Assembly: GCF_035946055.1 (NCBI RefSeq)
Contig: NZ_CP108364.1
Location: 2,170,001-2,234,000 of the forward strand
Direction of reading: 5' to 3'
Length of the DNA stretch: 64,000 bases
From: Streptomyces sp. NBC_01341
GTDB taxonomy: Bacteria; Actinomycetota; Actinomycetes; Streptomycetales; Streptomycetaceae
The position numbers were made by a program, and so were the translations under genes. Shown here piece by piece: positions 25,218 through 32,651 of the stretch. A model generated the notes under the pieces. The model was not told where the DNA came from and ran no database searches. It saw nothing but the letters and a program-made list of their open reading frames with translations. Within the stretch, counting starts at the first letter, position 1. Every line of letters begins with the position of its first letter.

Positions 25218-26834
25218 CTACTCCTCCAGCTCACCACTGCCGCCGGAGAACTGCGCCAGCCGGAAGATCACGAACTCGGCGGGCTTGACCGGCGAGACGC
25301 CGATCTGGCAGATGACCCGTCCCAGGTCCACCGATTCCGGCGGGTTGGTCTCGGCATCGCACTTCACGTAGTAGGCGTCCTCCGGCGTGGCACCGAACAG
25401 CGCACCGCTGCGCCACTCCGTCACCAGGAACGCGGAGATGTTCCGCCTGATCCGGGCCCACAGTGCCTGGTCGTTGGGCTCGAACACCACCCACTGCGTG
25501 CCGTTGAGGATCGACTCCTCCAGGTAGTTGAAGTACCTGCGGACGTTGAGGTAACGCCAGGCCGGGTCGGAGGAGAGGGTGCGCGCGCCCCAGACGCGGA
25601 TGCCGCGGCCGGGGAAGGTGCGGATGCAGTTGACGCCGATCGGGTTGAGCAGGTCCTGCTCCCCCCGGGTGATCTGCATCTCCAGGTCGACCGCGCCGCG
25701 CACGACCTCGTTGGCGGGGGCCTTGTGCACGCCGCGCTCGGAATCGTTGCGGGCCCAGATACCGGCGATGTGGCCGCTCGGCGGGATGAGCCGGGTCTGG
25801 CCGCCGGCCGGGTCGAAGACCTTGATCCACGGGTAGTAGAGCGCCGCGTACTTCGAGTCGTAGTTGGACGTCTCCTGACGCCACACCCGGATCTGCCTGG
25901 CGTTGAGGCCGGGCGGCGGGTCGATGATCGCCAGCCGGTCACCCATCAGTTCGCAGTGGGCGATCAGGCCGAGCTGCACGGCCTTCACGGCCTCCAGGTC
26001 GATCGCGCCGCGCTGGTAGGCGGCCATCAGGTCGGGGACGGCGACCATCGAGATCTCGTCCACCGCTTCGAGCCCGCCGAAACCGGTGCGGTCCGCGGAG
26101 TCACCCAGGTACTCGGCGATACCGACCGACTCGCCCTCCTCCGCGCCCGGGACGGCGGGGTTCTGCGCGGCGGCAGGCGCCTGCAGCGCGACCGTCTGGT
26201 TGTCGGGGCGGGCGAGTTGCGACGCCGCGGCCCCTTCCTGCACGGAGATCAGCGTGGAGCGTTCCCTCACCTGCGTGACCACGTAGTTGCGGGCGCTCTT
26301 CTTCGCCGAGACGTCGAAGGTCTCGACCGGCTTCGCACCGTCCTTGACGACCAGCCGGAAGCGCTCGGCGGGGCCTTCGCCCTCGGCGTCCGTGACCTCG
26401 ACGCTGATCGTGCCGCTCTCCCCGGGCGCGACGGCCGACACCTTGAACGTCCCCAGAGCCGCAGGCTCCCCTGCCGGCAGCGCGGCGGGAGCCGCGGCAC
26501 CGCCGGCGACGGCCGGCCGGCCGCGCTGCGCTCCGACCGGGCCGGTGCCCTCCCCCGTCACTCCTCCGGGCGCCCCGCCCACCCTGACCACGTAGGCGGC
26601 GGACCCGCCGTTGTTGAAGAAGCCGTACACCGAGTGCGCCAGGAAGTAGCCGTCGGTGAACTCGCCGAACGAAGCGACGTACTGGGTCCAGTTGGTCACC
26701 AGCGTCGGCTCGTTCAGAGGACCGTCGGGCGCCAGGCCGACGAATGCGGCCACCGATGTACCGACCCCCTCGATCGGACGAGAGCCGCTGGCCACCTCTT
26801 CCACGTACACGCCGGGCGACAGGTAAGACGGCAT
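25218..26834 (-). CDS. cis2: CIS contractile sheath protein
   Basis: A 538-residue phage tail sheath protein. The start MPSYLSPGVYVEEVASGSRPIEGVGTSVAAFVG is the universal sheath N-terminus; LGLIAHCELMGDRLAIID is central, and the C-terminal FLVTEWRSGALFGATPEDAYYVKCD...QIGVSPVKPAEFVIFRL is the conserved extended arm and handshake domain. A variable insertion (about residues 95-240) forms the outer domain and carries a Gly/Ala-rich stretch. ATG 26834 follows GAGGAGAG; longer in-frame extensions upstream lack homology. It is the first gene of the structural operon and the only sheath gene in the locus. Confidence 0.95.
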   Translation of the reverse strand: MPSYLSPGVYVEEVASGSRPIEGVGTSVAAFVGLAPDGPLNEPTLVTNWTQYVASFGEFTDGYFLAHSVYGFFNNGGSAAYVVRVGGAPGGVTGEGTGPVGAQRGRPAVAGGAAAPAALPAGEPAALGTFKVSAVAPGESGTISVEVTDAEGEGPAERFRLVVKDGAKPVETFDVSAKKSARNYVVTQVRERSTLISVQEGAAASQLARPDNQTVALQAPAAAQNPAVPGAEEGESVGIAEYLGDSADRTGFGGLEAVDEISMVAVPDLMAAYQRGAIDLEAVKAVQLGLIAHCELMGDRLAIIDPPPGLNARQIRVWRQETSNYDSKYAALYYPWIKVFDPAGGQTRLIPPSGHIAGIWARNDSERGVHKAPANEVVRGAVDLEMQITRGEQDLLNPIGVNCIRTFPGRGIRVWGARTLSSDPAWRYLNVRRYFNYLEESILNGTQWVVFEPNDQALWARIRRNISAFLVTEWRSGALFGATPEDAYYVKCDAETNPPESVDLGRVICQIGVSPVKPAEFVIFRLAQFSGGSGELEE

Positions 26835-27177
26835 GCTCTGCTCTCCTCGGGGTACCGATACAAGACCGGATTCACCCTCGCGGTTCGGGCGCAAGCGGGT
26901 AAACGTCCTCCAGTGCCTCGTCGAGGGCACCGAACATGCCCTCAGGGGCACCCGGGGAAGCCTTCGAGGTCCTCTCCCGCCACCACGGCTCCTGGCACGG
27001 CGTGACGGAGGTGGCCTCGGGCGCCGCCCCGTGAAGTACGGCCGGGGGTGCGGTTCCCGCACCCTTGCCGGAGTCGCACACGAGGGGTTTCGAGGGCAGC
27101 GGGCGATACCTTTCGGGCAGCGGCACTACCCCGCGGCCTCTGACGTCGCCTCCTCCGTGCGCAGTAGCGTCCGTCGG
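26835..27177. other. Divergent intergenic region, sheath / membrane protein
   Basis: 343 nt between the sheath gene (-) and the opposite-strand membrane protein gene (+). The sheath ribosome site (GAGGAGAG on the minus strand) lies at the left edge. At the right edge, TAGCGT (27165-27170) sits 7 nt before the GTG start, the spacing of a -10 element for a leaderless transcript. No clear -35 or operator was recognised. Confidence 0.45.
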
Positions 27178-28707
27178 GTGACCACCTGGACATCTCTGGA
27201 GCCCGCCTCGACCACGGTCGACCCGGGCAGCAGCACCACCGTACGACTCCGTCTGCGCAACACAGGCGACGTCGTCGACGAGTACCGCTTCGAGGCGGTC
27301 GGCGACGTCGCACCGTACGTCACGGTGGAGCCGCCTTCCATCAGGCTCTTTCCAGGGACCACCGGAGTCGTGGAGCTGACGTTCGCTCCGCCCCGCACCC
27401 CGGACGCGACCGCGGGACCACATCCGTACGGTGTCCGCATCCTGCCGACCGAGCACCCCGAGGCCACCACGGTCGCCGAGGGGAACGTCACCTTCACCAC
27501 GTTCATGGAGGTGCGGGCCGAGCTGGTACCGCACACCGTCAAGGGGCGCTTCAGGGGCCGGCCCAAGCTGGCCGTCGACAACCTCGGCAACACCACTCTC
27601 ACCGCGTCGATCGGGGGTGGCGACAAGAGCAGCGACGACCTCTCGTACGAGATCGTCCCGGCCAACGTCCAGATCCAGCCCGGCCGCGCGGCCTTCGTCG
27701 ACGCGACTCTCAAGCCCCGGCAGGTCACCTGGGTGGGACAGAAGCAGGAGCGTCCCTACGAACTGTCCGTGCGGCGTTCGGGATTCGAGCCCCTGGCGGT
27801 GAACGGGACCTACGTACAGCGCAGTCTGCTGCCGCTCTGGATGATGACCACGCTGAGTCTGCTGCTCGCTCTCACCATCACCGGCCTCGTGCTCTGGTTC
27901 ACCTACAAGGCACCGGTGCGCACCCTCGCGCAGCCGAAACTCGATCAGGCGGCGGCAACCGCGCTGCCGGAGGAACAGCCGAAGCTGCCGGCCCAGAAGC
28001 CCAAGCAGGACCCCGCGCCCTCCGCAGAGCCCGGTGGGGCGGGTGGCGGCGAGAAGGAGAAGCCCGAGAAGGAGGCGAAGAGGATCGAGCGAAATCCGCT
28101 GCCCATCACGTCGGAGGACAAGCCGAACCTGTTCGTACAGTTCGCCCAGGTGCGGCTGGTCGAGGGGGCGAGCGGCTGCAAGCTGACCGCCGCGCACACG
28201 GAGGGCAAGCTCGATGCCGCGACCCAGCAGGCTCTGAAGTGCTTCCAGGAGTCCAACGACTCCATGTACGGCGCCTTCAGTGCACTGGGCAAGACCGACG
28301 GGCTCGGCAACCTGGGCCGCTCCACGATGACGGCGCTCCTCGCCTCCCACTTCGTCGCCGCGAAGACGGTGCCGCTGAACGCGGACGAGGAGAGCCCCGA
28401 GGTGCCGTGGGTCCGGAACATGCTGCTGTGGGGCACGCAGGGCGAGTTCGACGACGGTGACCTCGCCGTCACCGTCGCGTGCACGAAGGCCAACATCGAG
28501 TACCTGCGCGATCACGTCCAGCTCAAGGAGAAGCCGAGCCAGGCGCTGTTCGACAGGATCAAGGAGTACCAGGGGCAGTTCCCCGACGAGAAGACCGGTG
28601 TGCTCGACGAGCTGACGCTCAACCAGGTGAAGGCGGGCTGGGTCCATGCGCAGGACGCGCCGGGCACCGTGGTGGCCAAGGGCTGGCTTCCGGCCCCGAT
28701 GCCGTAG
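27178..28707 (+). CDS. Ig-like / single-TM / peptidoglycan-binding-like protein inside the CIS locus
   Basis: A 509-residue protein on the strand opposite to the CIS operon. Residues 1-210 form two Ig-like/CARDB-type beta domains (VDPGSSTTVRLRLRNTGDVVDEYRF; GNTTLTASIGGGD). A transmembrane helix is at about 217-242 (LLPLWMMTTLSLLLALTITGLVLWF). A charged Pro/Lys/Glu linker follows, then a C-terminal region with two PG_binding-like units (LDAATQQALKCFQ; DEKTGVLDELTL). GTG 27178 is chosen because homology begins there; it lacks a ribosome site, so leaderless translation is possible. It occupies the slot between sheath and ATPase genes where related loci carry accessory or cargo genes. Role unknown. 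Confidence 0.75.
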   Translation: MTTWTSLEPASTTVDPGSSTTVRLRLRNTGDVVDEYRFEAVGDVAPYVTVEPPSIRLFPGTTGVVELTFAPPRTPDATAGPHPYGVRILPTEHPEATTVAEGNVTFTTFMEVRAELVPHTVKGRFRGRPKLAVDNLGNTTLTASIGGGDKSSDDLSYEIVPANVQIQPGRAAFVDATLKPRQVTWVGQKQERPYELSVRRSGFEPLAVNGTYVQRSLLPLWMMTTLSLLLALTITGLVLWFTYKAPVRTLAQPKLDQAAATALPEEQPKLPAQKPKQDPAPSAEPGGAGGGEKEKPEKEAKRIERNPLPITSEDKPNLFVQFAQVRLVEGASGCKLTAAHTEGKLDAATQQALKCFQESNDSMYGAFSALGKTDGLGNLGRSTMTALLASHFVAAKTVPLNADEESPEVPWVRNMLLWGTQGEFDDGDLAVTVACTKANIEYLRDHVQLKEKPSQALFDRIKEYQGQFPDEKTGVLDELTLNQVKAGWVHAQDAPGTVVAKGWLPAPMP

Positions 28708-28738
28708 GGAGCCCCCGCCCGCTGGTCCGGGGCCCGGG

Positions 28739-28757
28739 GCCTGCCGTCCTGGCAGGC
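28739..28757. terminator. Hairpin between convergent genes
   Basis: GCCTGCC/GGCAGGC 7-bp stem with a 5-nt loop, flanked by G/C-rich sequence that extends the pairing, between the membrane protein gene (+) and the ATPase gene (-). Confidence 0.5.
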
Positions 28758-28782
28758 CACGGGCCCTCCGCGGGACCGGGGC

Positions 28783-30918
28783 CTACCAGGACGCGTCGTC
28801 GAGGACCAGCCGGCCCGCCTTGCGGTACTCGCGCCGGGCGCCTGCCAGCAGATCCGCCGTCGACACGCCGTCGCCACGGCCCGCCGCCGCGTACGCGGCC
28901 GTGACGACCGCGCTGCGGATCGAGCCGCCGGCCAGCTCGAAGTCCGCCGCGCAGGACGCCGGATCGACGCCGTCCGCGCACGGGACATGGGCGAGGCTGT
29001 GCCGCCAGAGCGCCAGGCGCTGTTCCTCGTCCGGGAAGGGGAAGTCGACCACCAGGTCCAGCCGGCGGGTGAAGGCGTCGTCGATGTTCGAGCGCAGGTT
29101 GGTGGTCAGCAGGGCGATCCCGTCGAACGACTCCAGGCGCTGGAGGAGGTAGGCGCTCTCCATGTTCGCGTGGCGGTCGTTGGAGCTGCTGACCTCGGAG
29201 CGCTTGCCGAAGACGGCGTCCGCCTCGTCGAAGAGCAGCACCGCGTCCGTACGGTCCGCCTCGGTGAAGATCCGCTCCAGGTTCTTCTCCGTCTCACCGA
29301 CGTACTTGTCCACGACCGACGGCAGCTGCACCACGTAGAGATCGAGACCGAGTTCACCGGCGACCACCTCGGCGGACAGCGTCTTGCCGGTACCGGAATC
29401 GCCCGCGAACAGCCCCACCACTCCCCGCCCGCGCCCGCCGCCCGCGCTCAGCCGCCAGTCGCCCAGCACCCGGTCGCGGTGCTGGGCGCGGAGGACCAGT
29501 TCCCTGAGCTGCGTCAGCGGTCCCTCGGGCAGGACGAGGTCGTTCCAGCCGACGTCGGGGCGGATGCGCCGGGCGTGCCGCTCGAGACCTGACGCGGACT
29601 GCTGGCGGGCCGCGAGCCGCAGATGCCCCGCGGACAGCTCCGTGCCGTCGAACGCGGCGCGGTCCAGCGCCGCGCGCGACGCGCGGTCGATCCCGCCGGG
29701 GCCGAGCCGGTACGCGGCGACCACCGGCGCCAGGTCGAAGTCCGGCTCCTCGGGTCCGAGCGCGTTGCGCCAGGCGTCGAGGTCGCCGGAACGCTGCCGG
29801 GGCGTGTCCAGCACGATCGGGTCGCGCCCCCTGTCGCACCACTGCGGGTCGTACGGACGCGGGTCCGCGAACAGCACGGGGACGTCGGGCACCGCGAGCG
29901 CCCGGATCAGCTCCTCGGGGTTCTCGGGCAGCGAGGTCACCACGATCGCGTGGCCCGTCAGCCGCGCTTCGCGGAGCAGTTCCCGGTACGGGAGGCGCGG
30001 CGCTGTCGTGCGTTCCGCCGGTCCGTGTTCCTCGGGGCGGTGGTCCCCGGAGCGTTCCCCCGGGACGAGATGCAGGCCCGGGATACCGGCCGCGCCGAGG
30101 GCGACGGTGGCGAATGCGAGCCCGTCACCGCCGCGGTGCTCGCGCAGGTAGACGGTGAGCGGGCGCGCGGCGAGCTGCTCGGCCAGCCTCCGCAGGAGCG
30201 GGTCGACGTCGTGAGCCGGGCCGGTGCTCGTCGCACCCTCCGGGCTCTCCGCGTCCACTTCGACGGGCGGGCAGGGAAGCGGGAGCACGGTCCCGTCCAG
30301 CGCGGGATCCGGGGTGTCGTCGCCGAGGAGGTGGGCCACAACCCGGTCGGGGACGCGCAAGGAGCGACTGAGGAAGGGGCGTTCGGGATCGTCCACCTCG
30401 ATCAGCCCACGTGCGAGCAGCCGAGCCGCCGGATGGAACCGGGACCGCCCCGCGGCGGAGTGCGCGGGCACCCCGCACAGGTCGAGGGCGAGCCCGACGG
30501 TCGCCCGGCGTCGTGTGACGTCGTCGTTGAGGTAGCCGTACAGCGGCTCGAACGTGCGGTCCAGGTCGGGTGCCAGCGCGATCAGCAGAATCTGGGTGTC
30601 GAGGGGGCTGAGACGCAGCCAGTGGGCGAGCCAGTGGAGGCGGTCGTCGTCGGACGGCTCGGACCTGTCCGGCTCCCGCGGATCCCCCGACCGGTCCGGC
30701 TCCTCCGGCTCCTCCGGCTCCTCCGGCTCGTCGGGACCTGAGGGATGCTCGGGTCCCGTGCTCCCGAACAGCAGGTGCCGTACCGCGTCGTCCGTCAGAT
30801 ACATCCCGCGCATCGGGTCGCCGGCCGTCGGGTCGGTGGCACTGCGACGCTCGACGAGGGAGGCCACGCGCTCGCGCAGTCCCGCGAGCCGTTCGAGCAG
30901 CGGGGAGGAGTCGTTCAC
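28783..30918 (-). CDS. cis15: CIS AAA+ ATPase
   Basis: A 711-residue AAA+ ATPase, equivalent to Pvc15/Afp15. Walker A GDSGTGKTLSAE is near residue 507, Walker B AVLLFDEADAVFGKR near 565, sensor-1 LLTTN, and an arginine-finger region LRSNIDDAFTRRLD. The N-terminal winged part contains an acidic EPEEPEEPEE linker near residue 70. These ATPases assist CIS assembly, possibly by loading cargo or remodelling sheath. GTG 30918 overlaps the DUF4255 stop (GTGA). The C-terminal KAGRLVLDDASW is intact. Confidence 0.92.
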   Translation of the reverse strand: MNDSSPLLERLAGLRERVASLVERRSATDPTAGDPMRGMYLTDDAVRHLLFGSTGPEHPSGPDEPEEPEEPEEPDRSGDPREPDRSEPSDDDRLHWLAHWLRLSPLDTQILLIALAPDLDRTFEPLYGYLNDDVTRRRATVGLALDLCGVPAHSAAGRSRFHPAARLLARGLIEVDDPERPFLSRSLRVPDRVVAHLLGDDTPDPALDGTVLPLPCPPVEVDAESPEGATSTGPAHDVDPLLRRLAEQLAARPLTVYLREHRGGDGLAFATVALGAAGIPGLHLVPGERSGDHRPEEHGPAERTTAPRLPYRELLREARLTGHAIVVTSLPENPEELIRALAVPDVPVLFADPRPYDPQWCDRGRDPIVLDTPRQRSGDLDAWRNALGPEEPDFDLAPVVAAYRLGPGGIDRASRAALDRAAFDGTELSAGHLRLAARQQSASGLERHARRIRPDVGWNDLVLPEGPLTQLRELVLRAQHRDRVLGDWRLSAGGGRGRGVVGLFAGDSGTGKTLSAEVVAGELGLDLYVVQLPSVVDKYVGETEKNLERIFTEADRTDAVLLFDEADAVFGKRSEVSSSNDRHANMESAYLLQRLESFDGIALLTTNLRSNIDDAFTRRLDLVVDFPFPDEEQRLALWRHSLAHVPCADGVDPASCAADFELAGGSIRSAVVTAAYAAAGRGDGVSTADLLAGARREYRKAGRLVLDDASW

Positions 30919-31604
30919 TTCGGCTGCCCCTGGAGCGTCGCGGACGTGCCGTGCTTCTTCGCGAAATCGTCCTTGGCGGCTTCGACCTGGTCCGCACTGT
31001 GGTGGCGCACGGGGCTGTCGTCGGGCCGCCCGTCCGTCCCCCGCACCTCGACACCGAGCCCTTCCGTGACGGGCGGACCGACCCTGTATTCGGGGTACGC
31101 CAGGAAGGGCGCGGTGATCACCACGTCGAGCGAGGGTTTGAGTTCGCCACCGAGCGCGGACCAGATGTCCGCGAGCGAGCGCGCCTCCGTGTGCAGCCCC
31201 GCGACGGTCAGCGGGACGGACAGGCCGAGCCCGGCGAGCGTGCCGGTCAGGTCCTCCGGCGGGAGGATCTCCTTGGGCAGCAGCGTGTGCAGGACGGCCG
31301 AAAGCATCCGGTGCTCGTCCTGCGGCCGCTTGGTCCAGGCCGTGACGAGATACGACAGCCGGAACCAGCGCGGCGGCTGGTGCTGCCTGAGGACGACCCC
31401 CTGCTCGTCGCGGAGCGACACCTTGCCGCGCTGGCGCCGCTTGGTGTCCTCACGGATGTCGTAGAGATACGCGTCGATGGTCGGGGCGTTCCGCCGGGAC
31501 GCCCAGTCGCGCGTCGGGGCGTCAAAGGTGACCTCGACGTCGGACCCGGCGAAGGCGCCACGGATGAGCAGCCCTCTCAGGATGTCATCCACCTCGTGGA
31601 TCAC
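30915..31604 (-). CDS. cis16: CIS cap/terminator protein (DUF4255)
   Basis: A 229-residue DUF4255 protein, equivalent to Pvc16, which caps tube and sheath at the distal end. GTG 31604 is chosen because it gives MIHEVDDILRGLLIRGAF, the usual family start, with AGGGCAGGG upstream; a GTG six codons earlier has no ribosome site. The core NAPTIDAYLYDIREDTKRRQR and RWFRLSYLVTAWTKRPQDEHRML are family hallmarks. It is the first gene of the ATPase/cap unit. Confidence 0.9.
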   Translation of the reverse strand: MIHEVDDILRGLLIRGAFAGSDVEVTFDAPTRDWASRRNAPTIDAYLYDIREDTKRRQRGKVSLRDEQGVVLRQHQPPRWFRLSYLVTAWTKRPQDEHRMLSAVLHTLLPKEILPPEDLTGTLAGLGLSVPLTVAGLHTEARSLADIWSALGGELKPSLDVVITAPFLAYPEYRVGPPVTEGLGVEVRGTDGRPDDSPVRHHSADQVEAAKDDFAKKHGTSATLQGQPK

Positions 31605-31884
31605 GGTCGCCCTGCCCTTCACCGCCGCCGCACGTCACGGCCGCTCGTCGCCGAACGGACTCTCGTGGTCGGCGACTTCTCGTTCCTGACCTGTCACCTC
31701 ACTCGGCCGAGCCGTCCGTGTTCCGTCCGGACACGGGCAGGCCTCGGCGCGGAGCGCCCCGGTCCATCGTCGCCGTCAGGACACCGGACCCGCGAGGCAC
31801 CCGGGGGACGATCAAGGGGCACTGCCGCCGCCCCCACGTCGCCCGGCTCATGCCCTCAGGGCCCTTGCGTCGGCGGACGGACCA

Positions 31885-32523
31885 TCAGATGTAGCCTTCA
31901 CGCAAGGCATATGCCACGGCGTGGGCACGGTTACGGAGCTGTAGCCGGGTCGTCAGACCGTGCATGACGTTCTTGACCGTGCGTTCGGAGTACGACAGTT
32001 TGCTGGCAATCTCCCCGGTGTCCATTCCCTCGGCGACCAGTCGGAGCACATCGACCTCGCGTGGCGCCAGGCCGGATGCCGTGGCGCCCGACACGCTGGT
32101 CGCGCCGCGCTGCAACGTGCCGACCTGGACCATCAGCCGGCCCAACAGGTCCGAGGGCAGGTCACCGTCGCCTCGGGAGGCGGCCAGGACCGCTCGGAGG
32201 AGGCGGTGGCCGGTGGCCTCGCGCCGCCAGACGATCGCGCCCACTCCGTACTCGATCACCTGGAGCAGTTCCGCCTCGCGGATCAGGCTCGTGACGAGGA
32301 CGGTCCTGGTGCCGTCCGCCCGCGTCAGCCGCCTCAGCCGGGAAAGCGTGGGTTCATCCAGTGCCTCGGCCAGCAGGACCGCCACCGTGCCCGGCCGGGC
32401 CGCGCCCTCGTCGATCAGCTCCACCTCGGCGTGCCGGCGGAGCTGGCTGACCGCGCCGTCCAGGGACAGCGGGTCCGACGCGTGGACCTCGACGGGGATT
32501 CTGACCGGGGCCCGATGAACCAT
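31885..32523 (-). CDS. Orphan LuxR/NarL-type response regulator of the CIS locus
   Basis: A 212-residue protein with a degenerate receiver-like domain (about 1-125; VEVHASDPLSLDGAVSQLRRHAEVELID) and a C-terminal LuxR helix-turn-helix (LAPREVDVLRLVAEGMDTGEIASKLSYSERTVKNVMHGL). The usual phosphoacceptor Asp context is not evident, so it may be an atypical, phosphorylation-independent regulator. No kinase gene is near. It is divergent from the LAL regulator over 128 nt and located where related Streptomyces CIS loci carry a similar regulator, so control of the CIS is likely. Confidence 0.82.
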   Translation of the reverse strand: MVHRAPVRIPVEVHASDPLSLDGAVSQLRRHAEVELIDEGAARPGTVAVLLAEALDEPTLSRLRRLTRADGTRTVLVTSLIREAELLQVIEYGVGAIVWRREATGHRLLRAVLAASRGDGDLPSDLLGRLMVQVGTLQRGATSVSGATASGLAPREVDVLRLVAEGMDTGEIASKLSYSERTVKNVMHGLTTRLQLRNRAHAVAYALREGYI

Positions 32524-32651
32524 GCCTGCACGTCCTCGCGTCCTGCTCGACGGAACACATCGTTCCTGCTCCTTCCATACTTCCTTCGCCGAAAGGACGA
32601 CCACAACGTGGTCCACCACGAGACCGACCACGAGATCGGCGGCACGTCCCC

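Noticed and set aside
30670..30740. Short tandem CTCCGG-type repeat
   Set aside because: It encodes the Glu-Glu-Pro linker in the CIS ATPase; simple in-frame codon repetition.
13104..31604. Prophage rather than CIS
   Set aside because: No capsid, portal, terminase, integrase or lysis genes; AAA+ ATPase and DUF4255 cap are CIS-specific.
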